Positions 9,209 through 18,411 are shown, counted from the stretch's first letter. The stretch is DNA of 45,467 nucleotides from Porphyromonas bennonis DSM 23058 = JCM 16335 (GCF_000375645.1 NZ_AQWR01000015.1:287-45753), one strand, 5' to 3'. Program-made: numbers and translations. The notes: generated by a model from the letters alone, not told the origin.

Positions 9209-10084
9209 TCAGAGGTAGATAAAGAGAATAATGTAGATAAATGCGGGGGGTGCGGCCAGGATCGTACTGTCGATGCGATCCAGTATGCCTCCGTGTCCCG
9301 GGAGTATATGCCCGGAGTCCTTCACGTCATAGCAGCGCTTCAGCAAGCTCTCAAAGAGATCCCCGCAAGTGGCAAAGAAGCCGACTATGGCGGCAAGGAT
9401 CAGCCAATTGACCAAACTGGTCACCGCCGGGAAGAAGTAGTAGAAGGCTACCGCTCCCAGCAGCGTGAAAGCAATACCACCCAGCAGTCCCTCGACCGTC
9501 TTGTGCGGAGAAATGTGCGGCGCCATCTGATGCTTGCCGATCATACTACCGACGCAGTAGGCGCCGGAGTCATTGAGCCAGATAAATACAAATATCGGCA
9601 GTAGCCAGAACGTGTGGTCAAAGCTGAGCAGGTACTGCCCCGTATCCTCCGGAGCCATATAGCAGAGCAGCATCATCGCGCCGAAGGGGACAGTCGTATA
9701 GAGGTGTGAGAAGAAGGCGTGCGCTATCTCCTCGATCGCCCGTGGACGTCTACGGAAGAGCTCCGTGATGATGTAGAAGAGGTAGTAGGCGACATACGGT
9801 AGGACTGCGATCAGCAGGTGCTTGTAGGTATAGCCCTGAGAGATGACGTTGAAGATGATAAAGAAGAGCACACCTGCCATCACCGCATGCACCGTCTTAA
9901 GGATCGGGAAGTACCTATTGACCTGAGTAATGGTCTGATACTCGTAGGTGGCAAAGGAGGTAAGGATGGCGAAGATCGCAGCCATCATATTGACCGAGTC
10001 GGTCAGTATCCCGAAGAGTATCACCGAGACGTAGAGCACTCCGGTGATCAGGCGGGCGAGAAAAGATCTGACTTTACTTGACAT
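9209..10084 (-). CDS. cdsA: Phosphatidate cytidylyltransferase
   Basis: CdsA makes CDP-diacylglycerol from phosphatidate and CTP in the inner membrane, the branch point to all phospholipids. The 291-residue protein has about seven or eight hydrophobic segments. Near the C-terminus it carries the family signature: SLLKRCYDVKDSG, then the HGG...DRID motif. A short cytoplasmic N-terminus (MSSKVRS) precedes the first helix. It is the last gene of a minus-strand run nnr-rhomboid-EEP-cdsA, seven bases after the preceding stop codon. Confidence 0.95.
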   Translation of the reverse strand: MSSKVRSFLARLITGVLYVSVILFGILTDSVNMMAAIFAILTSFATYEYQTITQVNRYFPILKTVHAVMAGVLFFIIFNVISQGYTYKHLLIAVLPYVAYYLFYIITELFRRRPRAIEEIAHAFFSHLYTTVPFGAMMLLCYMAPEDTGQYLLSFDHTFWLLPIFVFIWLNDSGAYCVGSMIGKHQMAPHISPHKTVEGLLGGIAFTLLGAVAFYYFFPAVTSLVNWLILAAIVGFFATCGDLFESLLKRCYDVKDSGHILPGHGGILDRIDSTILAAPPAFIYIILFIYL

Positions 10085-10091
10085 GGGGAGC

Positions 10092-11207
10092 TTATTCTTT
10101 TGTATCCAGGGTCTTGAAGTCCACCAAGAGCGGATTGTGATCGCTGCAGTCTTTATGGCTTGGTATCTCTGCAGCCATGGCTCTCAGTGGACCTTCGTAG
10201 AAGAGGTGATCGATTCTAAATGCATAGAGTGGCTCATTAAATGACACCCCCATCCCCCTTCCGGTCTGCACAAAGGCATCGTTTCGGTCATCCCTGATGC
10301 GGGAGTAGCAATAGGACATGGGTGTGTCATTGAAGTCACCACAGATGATGGTATATGTGGGTGCAAGGTCTCGCTGGAGCGATCTCACCTTATCCCGCAC
10401 GGCATTCGCGGCACCGGCTCGTACGTTAAGCGATGGTCCCAGACGCCGCTTGATAGCGAGCAGTCGGCTCTTCATCTCATCGAGACTCGGTTTGGTCAGA
10501 TAGCCTCGGAAGGTCTCCTTCTCCTCACTACCCAGACTGTAACTCTCCATATGGTTATTGACGAGAAGCAGCGACCGATCGGGCGAGATGCGAAGGAGGT
10601 ACCAGGCAGAGCCGTTGGCGTAAGACTTGTAGTCGATCATACCGCCATCGATGATGTCGAACCGGCTGAGGAGAAGCAGCCGGTCGTCAGCGTAGAATCG
10701 GCGATACGGATAGCGCGAGAGGAATTGCCGACACTCCTTCCCATACCTTCCAATCTGCTCGGGAGAGATCCCCTCCTGCAGGCAGATGACGTCCGCATCA
10801 GACCCCTCGAGGATCCGAAGAGCGCGCGGGACACCCTCCTCGTCCGTAAGTGCCATATTCGCAACATTATACGAGACGACCCTCAGGTCTCTCTCCTCAC
10901 TCAGCGAGGTACGGTGCAGAGGGAAGTAAGTCAGTATATAGCCCCCGCTCAGCAGCAGTAGCAGCAGACAGGCAACAGCTGACCGCCAGAGCCTCATGAT
11001 GAGAGCGCAGACGAGCAGGAGCACGATGCCGAGCAAGAGGACAGGGAAGGAGAGATTGAGAAACGCTGGGATCTGAGTCTTCAGAGGTGAGACAGAGGGC
11101 GAGAGCAGCGCACCTCCGTATAGGAGAAAGGCCACCACCATCACCACCACCCAGATAAGCTTGCCGGTGGCACTCAGCAGAGCAGCTCTATGACTCTTTC
11201 CACCCAT
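10092..11207 (-). CDS. Endonuclease/exonuclease/phosphatase family membrane protein
   Basis: Three hydrophobic segments fill residues 13-95, followed by an EEP (DNase I-like) catalytic domain facing the periplasm or outside. Catalytic landmarks are VSYNVANM (Asn114), CLQEG (Glu145, metal ligand), NNHMES, GDFNDTP and the terminal SDHNPL (Asp356, His357). The domain hydrolyses phosphodiester bonds; substrates in the superfamily range from DNA to phospholipids and cannot be chosen from sequence. This membrane-anchored form is common in Bacteroidetes. It lies between a rhomboid protease gene (twelve bases) and cdsA (seven bases), which makes a lipid-linked role possible but unproven. Confidence 0.88.
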   Translation of the reverse strand: MGGKSHRAALLSATGKLIWVVVMVVAFLLYGGALLSPSVSPLKTQIPAFLNLSFPVLLLGIVLLLVCALIMRLWRSAVACLLLLLLSGGYILTYFPLHRTSLSEERDLRVVSYNVANMALTDEEGVPRALRILEGSDADVICLQEGISPEQIGRYGKECRQFLSRYPYRRFYADDRLLLLSRFDIIDGGMIDYKSYANGSAWYLLRISPDRSLLLVNNHMESYSLGSEEKETFRGYLTKPSLDEMKSRLLAIKRRLGPSLNVRAGAANAVRDKVRSLQRDLAPTYTIICGDFNDTPMSYCYSRIRDDRNDAFVQTGRGMGVSFNEPLYAFRIDHLFYEGPLRAMAAEIPSHKDCSDHNPLLVDFKTLDTKE

Positions 11208-11219
11208 CGGTGTGATCGA

Positions 11220-11885
11220 TCAGAAAAACTCTTGCACCCCGTCTCGCACCCGCTTCCTGTCCCGCTTGCGCCAGTACTTGATAAGCAGGTAACCAAAGAT
11301 CATCCCGCCGAGGTGGGCAAAGTGGGCGACATTGTCTCCCGTCTGCGAGACACCGGCGAAGAGCTCCATGATGCCGTATCCGATCACCATCCACTTCGCC
11401 TTAATCGGGATCGGGATAAACATGATGAAGAGCGGTGTATTGGGGTACAGCATCCCGAAGGCGAGCAGGATCCCGAAGATCGCCCCACTCGCGCCCACAG
11501 TGATCAGGTAGTCTCCATAGTATGCCAGTGCAGCGGGAGACATCCCGATGCCCCAGACGATCTCCTGCACTAATGCCGCACCCAGACCGCAGACAAAGTA
11601 GTAGATCAGGTACCGCTCAGCACCCCAGGTCCGCTCGATCACTGTACCGAACATCCAGAGGGCAAACATATTGAAGAAGAAGTGGCTGAACCCACCATGC
11701 ATAAACATGTAGGTCACAAACTGGTACAGCTTGAAGCTCGGCGCCTGCCAGTAGTGCAGACCGAGGAAGAAATTGAGATCTATACCCACTCTCTGACAGA
11801 GCCAGAGGGCGATCAGCATTACTCCATTGACGCATATCAGTGACATCGTCACCGGTGGCATGAGAGCCGAGTCTCCTATTCGCAT
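11220..11885 (-). CDS. Rhomboid family intramembrane serine protease
   Basis: The 221-residue protein has six predicted membrane helices. The catalytic dyad is Ser133 in GASG and His191 in AHFAHLGG. The conserved HGGFSHFFFN loop (His63, His68, Asn72) that shapes the oxyanion site is also present. Rhomboids cut single-pass membrane proteins near the outer face of the inner membrane; the substrate is unknown. The gene is downstream of nnr with a 42-base gap and upstream of the EEP-family gene. The ATG at 11885 puts a short cytoplasmic N-terminus before helix 1. Confidence 0.93.
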   Translation of the reverse strand: MRIGDSALMPPVTMSLICVNGVMLIALWLCQRVGIDLNFFLGLHYWQAPSFKLYQFVTYMFMHGGFSHFFFNMFALWMFGTVIERTWGAERYLIYYFVCGLGAALVQEIVWGIGMSPAALAYYGDYLITVGASGAIFGILLAFGMLYPNTPLFIMFIPIPIKAKWMVIGYGIMELFAGVSQTGDNVAHFAHLGGMIFGYLLIKYWRKRDRKRVRDGVQEFF

Positions 11886-11927
11886 ATTTTATAAAGTATC
11901 TTTTGCCTATTCTCTTACCTCTTCTAC

Positions 11928-13475
11928 TCAGAGGGTCCTGTCCCAAGGCGAGGAGTAGTCCTGAAATCCCTTGTACACCATCGGGATTCGATCGATCACA
12001 TCGGACGCCGTCAGCGTCTCCTCAGACGCCTCATTCCGATAGAGATCAGCCGCATAGCCATGGATAAATACCGACTCCACGCAGGCATGCATTGGCTTGA
12101 TCCCCTTGCCCAGCAGTGCCAGGATGATCCCGGTCAGGACATCTCCTGTGCCGGCTGTGGCGAGACCGGGATTGCCGGACGAGTTGATGATCACCCGCCC
12201 TCTCGGGGTACAGGTGGCAGTAAAGGGTCCCTTGAGGACAATATAGCATGCGTAGCGAGAGGCCATCTCGATCGCTTTCATCAGTCGCTCGTAGTCGCTC
12301 TCGGAGGGTCCGAAGAGGCGATCAAACTCCCCCGAATGGGGTGTGAGGATCGACCCGGCGGTGAGAGCGCTGAGCTTCTCCGGACACTTGGAGAGATGGT
12401 AGAGTGCATCTGCATCGAGGATCATCGGCCGATTGCTGCTCTCGATGAGCTCCATGAGCGCACGACCGGTAGCATCGCTCCGACCCAGACCGGGTCCCAC
12501 GGCGATCGCATCATAGAGACTGAGGTCCTCACCGGTACCTGTGAAGCCCTCCGCCGACTGATCCTCCGTGACCAGCACCTCAGGGACGGCGAGGTGCATC
12601 ATCGTATCGGCACCGGCGGGGAGATGTACGGTGAGATGTCCTGTACCGGCTCGCATCGCAGCCCGTGCCGCAAGGATGGAGGCACCCATCATCCCCTTAG
12701 ATCCGGCGATGAGGAGCGTCCGACCGTAGTCGTACTTATTGGTAAATCGCTTGCGTGAGCCGAAAGCCCCCTCCATATCTCCGTCCTCGAGGAGGTAGTA
12801 TCGGACATCGCTCGCAAGGGAGTTGTCGTCCAGTCCAATGCTGAGTACCTTCCAGTCTCCCACGAGTGCCGTATTCTCTCTGAGGAAGAAGGCGAGCTTG
12901 GGAGAGTGAAAGGCGTAGGTCACATCAGCAAGGATGACTGCCTCCGTGTTATTATCCCTATTATCCTCGGCACAGAGACCGGAGGGCATATCGAGAGAGA
13001 TGATAAAGGGGTGCTTCTTATTGATAAATCGGCAGACATTCGCCAGACTACCGGTAAAGCGTCCCCTCTGCTCCGTACCGCAGATGCCATCGATGACGAT
13101 CGATCGGCTGTCCATCCTGGGTGGGGCAAAGTCCTGACTCACCTCACGCAGCTCGAGACCGGACTCCAGCGCTCGAGTCTTGGCCCACGAGACCACCTCC
13201 GGCAGGACACCCGAGCCACTGTCATTGAGCAGGATGACTTCGGTAGTGTGTCCCAGCATATTGAGTGTGACTGCCGAGAGCAGCGACACAGCTCCCGCCA
13301 TACTCGGACCGGCAAAGACGATCAAGTGCTGCCTCGACCTCAGCTCTCGCTGCAGCTGTGTCATGAAGGCATCAGCAAGCCTCTCCGCGAGCTGATGCTC
13401 ATCCAGGGCGCCGACGCCCTCCATAGCACCGGCTACCAGTCTCTGAGTAGTCTGATCGTTGAGTATTTTAAGCAT
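11928..13475 (-). CDS. nnr: Bifunctional NAD(P)H-hydrate repair enzyme
   Basis: The protein has 515 residues. An N-terminal YjeF_N domain (about 1-215) epimerises damaged NAD(P)H hydrate, and a C-terminal ADP-dependent dehydratase domain (about 230-500) restores NAD(P)H. The dehydratase half is well preserved: LLIAGSKGMMGA, AVGPGLGRS, LTPHSGEFDRLFG and GLATAGTGDVLTG. The epimerase half is odd. The usual GNNGGDG loop reads AGPSMAGA at 55-62, although the catalytic Asp in DGICGT remains. The epimerase may be weakened or diverged. It is the first gene of the run leading to rhomboid, EEP and cdsA. Confidence 0.9.
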   Translation of the reverse strand: MLKILNDQTTQRLVAGAMEGVGALDEHQLAERLADAFMTQLQRELRSRQHLIVFAGPSMAGAVSLLSAVTLNMLGHTTEVILLNDSGSGVLPEVVSWAKTRALESGLELREVSQDFAPPRMDSRSIVIDGICGTEQRGRFTGSLANVCRFINKKHPFIISLDMPSGLCAEDNRDNNTEAVILADVTYAFHSPKLAFFLRENTALVGDWKVLSIGLDDNSLASDVRYYLLEDGDMEGAFGSRKRFTNKYDYGRTLLIAGSKGMMGASILAARAAMRAGTGHLTVHLPAGADTMMHLAVPEVLVTEDQSAEGFTGTGEDLSLYDAIAVGPGLGRSDATGRALMELIESSNRPMILDADALYHLSKCPEKLSALTAGSILTPHSGEFDRLFGPSESDYERLMKAIEMASRYACYIVLKGPFTATCTPRGRVIINSSGNPGLATAGTGDVLTGIILALLGKGIKPMHACVESVFIHGYAADLYRNEASEETLTASDVIDRIPMVYKGFQDYSSPWDRTL

Positions 13476-13648
13476 GGTCCGCTAAGTCCGCGTGATGGGT
13501 GGTGTGATATAACTCGAAGAGGAGCGGCGCACCCAGTGTCACCGGATACACCGCTCCTCTATCTCTATTTCTTAGAAATATTGGTCCTCTATCATCTATA
13601 GGGCAGAAGTGCTCTGCTCTACGTCGGGAAGGAGAGGAGAGGGATGGC

Positions 13649-13840
13649 TCAGTTATGCAGACGCTCCTGCTCGGAAGCCTTCTTGTCCAGCACGATGTGG
13701 AGGACGTAGCCGAGGAGGATGAGACCGAGTCCTACAAATAGTCCCACATTCGCCTGTGCACCACCGGTAACACCGATGAAGACCAGCACTCCAGCACCGA
13801 TAAGCATGACGAGGGTCCCTAGGTATTTCAGGAAATTCAT
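13649..13840 (-). CDS. Small two-helix membrane protein
   Basis: The 63-residue protein has two hydrophobic helices (about 5-25 and 32-52) joined by a short loop, and a charged C-terminus (DKKASEQERLHN). I do not recognise a named family; similar tiny proteins are widespread in Bacteroidales. A -7 box lies upstream at 13876-13883, which supports expression as an independent unit. A GC-rich hairpin at 13518-13560 lies between it and nnr and could end its transcript, although no T-run follows. Confidence 0.6.
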   Translation of the reverse strand: MNFLKYLGTLVMLIGAGVLVFIGVTGGAQANVGLFVGLGLILLGYVLHIVLDKKASEQERLHN

Positions 13841-13875
13841 GATAGATGTCTGTTTGGTTTTTTATTATTCTGTCA

Positions 13876-13883
13876 CAAATGTA
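13876..13883 (-). promoter_or_regulatory. -7 box of the small membrane protein gene
   Basis: On the minus strand this reads TACATTTG, 36 bases before the ATG at 13840. A second identical box (13930-13937) lies 54 bp further upstream, so either could be used. Confidence 0.45.
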
Positions 13884-13942
13884 GCGAAATAATTCGGGGT
13901 ACCGGCACATAAGCGTACCGACTTCGCAACAAATGTATCGAG

Positions 13943-14016
13943 TGACCCGGATGGGATTCAAACCCATGACCTTCAGATCCGGAATCTGACACTCTATTCA
14001 GCTGAGCTACCGGGCC
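13943..14016 (-). tRNA. tRNA-Arg (anticodon CCG)
   Basis: The 74-base gene folds as a cloverleaf. The acceptor stem is GGCCCGG/CCGGGTC with one G-T pair. The anticodon stem TCAGA/TCTGA encloses the loop TTCCGGA with anticodon CCG, which reads the Arg codon CGG. The T arm is ATGGG/CCCAT around TTTGAAT. The discriminator base is A and CCA is not encoded. A -7 box lies upstream at 14038-14045. Confidence 0.95.
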
Positions 14017-14037
14017 CTTTTCTCCCCCTCTATACTG

Positions 14038-14045
14038 CAAAGGTA
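14038..14045 (-). promoter_or_regulatory. -7 box of tRNA-Arg
   Basis: Read on the minus strand this is TACCTTTG, 22 bases upstream of the tRNA 5' end. A perfect palindrome CTCGATATATCGAG at 14055-14068 lies just upstream, in the -7/-33 spacer region. Confidence 0.55.
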
Positions 14046-14203
14046 GACAATTCTCTCGATATATCGAGCCTATTTATCCCCTTTTGCAGGGCAATCGCCA
14101 TCAAGTCCACCATCTCACACTGTCTCTGTCACCGCCGGCGGAAGGCAGCTGTACAGAGGGCTCCATAAGGGTGCGAGTATCAGCCGGATAGAGACCGCCA
14201 TTT

Positions 14204-14285
14204 CTATTACCGGTATTAGTCGCATCTATTACCGGTAGTAGTCAAAACCATTACCGGTATTAGAGAAATCTAATACCGGTAATAG
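14204..14285. repeat. 22-bp palindrome array 2 (four units)
   Basis: Units start at 14204, 14226, 14248 and 14270, an exact 22-bp period. They read CTATTACCGGTATTAG, CTATTACCGGTAGTAG, CCATTACCGGTATTAG and CTAATACCGGTAATAG, with six-base spacers TCGCAT, TCAAAA and AGAAAT. The array lies between the tRNA-Arg promoter and the 3' end of cysS, ending 18 bases from the cysS stop codon. Confidence 0.95.
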
Positions 14286-14303
14286 TGAGAGGGGAATTTT
14301 TGG

Positions 14304-15797
14304 TCAGATCGACCACTCGGCACCGTCCTTGGTGTCCTTGATGACAAAGCCAAGCGCCGTCAGGCGATCCCTGATCTCATCAGAGACGGTCCACTCCTTC
14401 CTATCCTTAGCCTGCTGACGAAGGTCTAGGAGGAGATCCATCGCTCCGTCAAATGCCTCCTGATGCTGAGAGGAGAGACCGGCTCCGGCGCGGCGCATAC
14501 CGAGCACACCATAGAGGAAGGTATCGAAGAGCTGACGCAGGTCGGCGATCTGCTCCTCCGTGAGCGGCTGGTCGCCATTCTTGGCGGTATTGATCACCCG
14601 AGCGGCATCGAAGAGCTCTGCCACTACCTTCGGAGTATTGAGATCATCATTGAGGTGCTCATAGGAGGCGTGGATGAAGTCCCTCACCTCGGCGCTCTGA
14701 GCGTCGGCAGGCTTGAGCGAGTCAAGTGCCTTGTAGGCCTCGTGGAGTCGGGTCAGTCCCTTCTCCGCAGCCTGCAGCGCCTGGTTGCTGAAGTCGAGCT
14801 GACTGCGGTAGTGAGCCATCAGGACAAAGAAGCGGACCGTCATCGGGTCGTAGGCCTGATCGAGGAGCTTGTGCTTGCCGCTGAAGACCTCATCCAGGGT
14901 GATGAAGTTGCCGAGACTCTTGCCCATCTTCTGACCATTGATGGTGATCAGGTTATTGTGCAGCCAGTAGCGGACCATCGGATGACCCATCGAGGCGACC
15001 GACTGGGCAATCTCACACTCGTGGTGAGGAAAGACCAGATCCAGTCCACCACCGTGGATGTCAAACTGATCCCCCAGATACTTGCGTCCCATCGCGGTGC
15101 ACTCGCAGTGCCAGCCGGGGAAGCCGATGCCCCAGGGACTCTTCCACTTCATGATGTGTTCCGGGGAGGCTTCCTTCCAGAGGGCAAAGTCGAGGGGGTT
15201 GCGCTTCTCATCCTGGCCGGCGAGCTGTCTCGTATTCGCCCGCATATCCTCGACGTTACGACCGGAGAGGCGACCATAATTATACTTCTTGTCGTACTTC
15301 TCGACGTCGAAGTAGACCGATCCTCCCGAGACATAGGCAAAGCCATTGTCTAAGATCTGCTGAGTCAGCTCGATCTGCTCCTGGATGTGGGCACTCGCCA
15401 TCGGCTCGATGGATGGAGGGAGGACGTTGAGCGCCTCCATATTGTGATGATAGGCAGTCAGATAGTGCTGCACCACCTCCATTGGCTCGATCTGCTCGAG
15501 TCGTGCCTTCTTCGCAATCTTGTCCTCGCCATCATCGGAGTCGTGCTCGAGGTGCCCGACGTCGGTGATATTGCGGACATAGCGGACCTTGTAGTCCAGA
15601 TGCGACAGGTACCTGAATAGGATGTCGAAGGTGACCCCCGGTCGGGCATGTCCCAGGTGGGCATCTCCGTAGACCGTCGGGCCGCAGACATACATGCCGA
15701 CGTGCGGCGACTGGAGCGGCTGGAAGTCCTCCAGCTTGCGATCCTCAGTGTTGTAGAACTTAAGTCCCTTCCTTATCTCTTCCTTATTGATCTCCAT
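14304..15797 (-). CDS. cysS: Cysteinyl-tRNA synthetase
   Basis: This 497-residue class I synthetase charges tRNA-Cys. It carries the HIGH-type motif HLGH (47-50) and the KMSKS-type loop KMGKS (290-294). Zinc-site residues are present: Cys38 in YVCGPTVY, Cys231 in WHCEC, and the PHHEC segment at 257-261. The C-terminal anticodon-binding domain ends [13 protein letters not shown]. It is the last gene of the minus-strand pdxJ-exbB-exbD-tonB-DJ-1-cysS run, 18 bases after the DJ-1 gene. Confidence 0.97.
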   Translation of the reverse strand: MEINKEEIRKGLKFYNTEDRKLEDFQPLQSPHVGMYVCGPTVYGDAHLGHARPGVTFDILFRYLSHLDYKVRYVRNITDVGHLEHDSDDGEDKIAKKARLEQIEPMEVVQHYLTAYHHNMEALNVLPPSIEPMASAHIQEQIELTQQILDNGFAYVSGGSVYFDVEKYDKKYNYGRLSGRNVEDMRANTRQLAGQDEKRNPLDFALWKEASPEHIMKWKSPWGIGFPGWHCECTAMGRKYLGDQFDIHGGGLDLVFPHHECEIAQSVASMGHPMVRYWLHNNLITINGQKMGKSLGNFITLDEVFSGKHKLLDQAYDPMTVRFFVLMAHYRSQLDFSNQALQAAEKGLTRLHEAYKALDSLKPADAQSAEVRDFIHASYEHLNDDLNTPKVVAELFDAARVINTAKNGDQPLTEEQIADLRQLFDTFLYGVLGMRRAGAGLSSQHQEAFDGAMDLLLDLRQQAKDRKEWTVSDEIRDRLTALGFVIKDTKDGAEWSI

Positions 15798-15815
15798 AAG
15801 ACTCGTCTCCTCAGA

Positions 15816-16391
15816 TTACAACTTCAGCGGCTCCACACTCTCATCCAGAAGCAAGCCATGAGCCACCTTAGCAGCTGTCTCACTTCCCTCGAGCTGCGAC
15901 AGGATCGCCACACCGTAGGCAAAGCAGTAGCGCGGACCCCTTGCGGTGATGATCTGTCCGTCCACCACAGCCTCCGCGTCGATAACCTCAGCACCCTCGA
16001 GGTACTTCCCCCACCCCGGGTAAGCGGTGGCTCGCTTGCCACGCAGGACACCCATACGCCCCAGCACGGAGGGAGCGGCACACATGGCGCCTACCAGACG
16101 ACCGTCCTCGAGCTGCGTAGTGATCAGCTCTCTGACCTTTTCGCTCTGATAGAGATTCTCTGTACCGGTAGCTCCACCGGGCAGAGCGATCGCATCGGCG
16201 GGATGATTCCGGATCTCATCGATCGTGTGATCGGCAGTAAAGTGGAGTCCGTGAGCGCCCTCTACAGCGGTCGTCTCATTGATGGAGACGAAGCTCGCCT
16301 CCACACCTCCGCGACGGAGAGCATCCCATGCTCCCATCGCCTCGGTCTCCTCAAATCCATCTGCTAGGATAATATAAGCTGTCTTTGACAT
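15816..16391 (-). CDS. DJ-1/PfpI family protein
   Basis: The 191-residue cytoplasmic protein belongs to the DJ-1/ThiJ/PfpI superfamily, closest in layout to the DJ-1/YajL branch. The reactive cysteine is Cys104 in the nucleophile elbow GAMCAAPSVL, and the partner acidic residue is Glu16 in DGFEETEA. Proposed roles in this branch include oxidative-stress chaperone and glyoxalase or deglycase activity, which are debated. It sits between tonB (20 bases) and cysS (18 bases), so it is likely cotranscribed with the energy-transduction genes without an obvious functional link. Confidence 0.92.
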   Translation of the reverse strand: MSKTAYIILADGFEETEAMGAWDALRRGGVEASFVSINETTAVEGAHGLHFTADHTIDEIRNHPADAIALPGGATGTENLYQSEKVRELITTQLEDGRLVGAMCAAPSVLGRMGVLRGKRATAYPGWGKYLEGAEVIDAEAVVDGQIITARGPRYCFAYGVAILSQLEGSETAAKVAHGLLLDESVEPLKL

Positions 16392-16411
16392 AATTTCTTG
16401 ATCTAAAGAGC

Positions 16412-17251
16412 TCAGTGGAGCTCGTACTTGTATGTTATCTTGCCTCGCTGGTTATTCACCTGATCGGCTCGGCTGAAGCGCGTCGCCTTGGCGGCCTTGA
16501 TCGCGCTTTGCTGCATAGAGTAGTCTCCGATCGTGGTACCGGGAGCGATCGTGGCGGCGATGACGTTTCCACTACTATTGACGGTAATGGCGACGACGAT
16601 GCGTCCCTCCACATTCTTTGTGAAGTCGGGTCGTTTCAGCCCTCCCACGATGTCACGTCCTGCGAGTGACCAGCCTCCGAAGCCTGCCACTCCTGAGCCG
16701 GCACCGCCGCCGGTCACATTGCCTGACGGCGAGCCCTCATAGCCTGAGGTGGAGCCGGACGGAGTGGTTCCCGATCCGGAGGCATTCTGAGCATTCCCCA
16801 GAGCACCTGCCACCTTTCCGGCGATCTCAGACTTACGCTTAGCCTCGGCAGCCTCACGCTTCTTCTGCTCCTCGCGGAGACGGTCCTGGCGCCGCTTCTC
16901 CTGCTCGGCACGGGTGTCCTTTTTCTTCACTTGCTCCTTCTTCGGCTCCTGCCGCTGGATCTGCTTCACCTCCGGAGCCTCAGGAAGGTCCTGCGTCAGC
17001 AGGTCCTCGTCGGGCGGTGTGGGAGTCGGCTCCACAGGCTCCACTTCCTCTGGTGGGATGATCTCGTGCGGATCGTAGGTCCCCTCAGCCTCTGCCATAT
17101 TGCCTATGGAGACCAGGATCCCTGCCGGCAGGTCAGGAACCTTGATCGGAGGCATGAGGATGACGAATAGCAGCCCCACGGCGAGGATATGTACCCCCAC
17201 CGCGATGGCTGCTGAGATCCATTGCCGCTTACTTCTCTTATCGTCCTCCAC
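16412..17251 (-). CDS. tonB: TonB-family energy transducer
   Basis: The 279-residue protein has one N-terminal membrane anchor (about residues 11-32) and a Pro/Glu-rich spacer (60-100). A charged, probably helical stretch at 100-150 recalls TolA, and a Gly/Ser-rich linker follows (155-190). The C-terminal TonB domain (about 205-279) ends in RGKITYKYELH. It should span the periplasm and transmit proton-motive force from ExbB/ExbD to outer-membrane receptors. Because the middle region is TolA-like, a Tol-type envelope role is an alternative. exbD and exbB are immediately upstream, with a 21-base gap to exbD. Confidence 0.88.
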   Translation of the reverse strand: MEDDKRSKRQWISAAIAVGVHILAVGLLFVILMPPIKVPDLPAGILVSIGNMAEAEGTYDPHEIIPPEEVEPVEPTPTPPDEDLLTQDLPEAPEVKQIQRQEPKKEQVKKKDTRAEQEKRRQDRLREEQKKREAAEAKRKSEIAGKVAGALGNAQNASGSGTTPSGSTSGYEGSPSGNVTGGGAGSGVAGFGGWSLAGRDIVGGLKRPDFTKNVEGRIVVAITVNSSGNVIAATIAPGTTIGDYSMQQSAIKAAKATRFSRADQVNNQRGKITYKYELH

Positions 17252-17272
17252 GATTTTCTTCTTGAGTGATGA

Positions 17273-17686
17273 TTACTCCTTGAGCGGTCGTGTGGCGAGG
17301 ACCATCTGATAGCGGTTCTCGACCGCAATATTCAGCACCTTCACCACCTCGCCGTACGGCACACCCTCATCCGCATAGAGGGCGACGAACATATCAGGAT
17401 TCTTATCCAGAGTCTCCTGCAGAAAGGGATCAATCTCGTCGAAGGTCACCTGCCGATCCTCCCCGTTACCTATGCCGACGAAGTACTCCCCCTCCGGCGT
17501 AATGGTGACACGGGTGACGGGTCGGGCATTGGTCTGCTGGGAGCTCCGGGGCAGTAGGACCCTCAGGGCGCTCGGCACGACCAGCGTGCTCGAGACCATG
17601 AAGAAGATCAGGAGCAGGAAGATGACGTCGGTCATCGACGCCATGCTAAAGTCTCCTATTGCCTTTGATCTACGCTTGAGCTTCAT
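17273..17686 (-). CDS. exbD: ExbD/TolR family biopolymer transport protein
   Basis: The 137-residue protein has a short cytoplasmic N-terminus (MKLKRRSKAIGDFS) and a single membrane helix at about 20-40. The conserved Asp in MTDVIFLLLIFFM (Asp19) carries protons in the ExbB-ExbD motor. The C-terminal domain is periplasmic. The ATG overlaps the exbB stop codon by one base in the sequence TGATG, which suggests translational coupling. TolR is the alternative name; the tonB neighbour favours ExbD. Confidence 0.92.
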   Translation of the reverse strand: MKLKRRSKAIGDFSMASMTDVIFLLLIFFMVSSTLVVPSALRVLLPRSSQQTNARPVTRVTITPEGEYFVGIGNGEDRQVTFDEIDPFLQETLDKNPDMFVALYADEGVPYGEVVKVLNIAVENRYQMVLATRPLKE

Positions 17687-18411
17687 CAGTGTATTCCTCC
17701 CTTTCGTGCAGAAGTGACGGTGGGCTCATTGAGCAGGTCCATGAAGTCGAGAGCCTCAGACTCAGACTTGGAGACGATCTTGTCCACCCTTGTCGTGAGG
17801 TAATTGTAAGCAAAGAGCGCAAGGATACCGACGATCAGACCACCAACGGTCGTCACCAGCGCCTCATAGATACCGGACGAGAGCAGGGAGACATCGACAT
17901 TAGCTCCAGCCTGCGCCATATTGTAGAAGGCGCGGATCATACCGGTCACCGTGCCGAGGAAGCCGATCATCGGCGCACCGGAGGCAACGGTGGCGAGGAG
18001 AGGAAGTGACTTCTCCAAGCGCTGCACCTCGAGGTTACCCACATTCTCTATCGCAGCCATGATCTCATCAGTCGGGCGTCCCAGGCGATCGATTCCCTTG
18101 GAGATCATCCTGGCACCGGGAGTATTCTCAGCTTCGCAGAGATCCTTGGCAGACTCGAGCTTGCCCTCACGGATATAGTCGCGGGTCTTCTCGATGAAGG
18201 AGGGATTGCTCTTGCTTGCCTTATTGTAGAAGAGCACCCTCTCCACGAAGATATAGCAGGCGAGGATCGAGAGAAGCAGCAGGACAATCATGATCCAGCC
18301 TCCCTTGACAGCCAGATCCCATAGATTCATCGTCTCCGTATCGGTAACGGCAGAGCCGGCTACCTGAGAGAGCTGAGGCAGTGTGTCTGCCGCTATTTGA
18401 AGGAAATTCAT
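17686..18411 (-). CDS. exbB: MotA/TolQ/ExbB proton channel family protein
   Basis: The 241-residue protein has three membrane helices (about residues 32-53, 138-160 and 175-200) with a large cytoplasmic loop between the first two. The conserved GTVTGMIRAF and TTVGGLIVGILAL stretches are present. It forms the pentameric stator around ExbD. It is encoded 44 bases after pdxJ and one base overlaps exbD. The pdxJ-exbB-exbD-tonB order is one I recall from other Bacteroidales. Confidence 0.93.
   Translation of the reverse strand: MNFLQIAADTLPQLSQVAGSAVTDTETMNLWDLAVKGGWIMIVLLLLSILACYIFVERVLFYNKASKSNPSFIEKTRDYIREGKLESAKDLCEAENTPGARMISKGIDRLGRPTDEIMAAIENVGNLEVQRLEKSLPLLATVASGAPMIGFLGTVTGMIRAFYNMAQAGANVDVSLLSSGIYEALVTTVGGLIVGILALFAYNYLTTRVDKIVSKSESEALDFMDLLNEPTVTSARKGGIH

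Noticed and set aside
13518-13560. Strong terminator between the small membrane protein gene and nnr
   Set aside because: The AGAGGAGCGG/CCGCTCCTCT stem is good, but neither strand has a T-run after it, so it is noted only as a hairpin.
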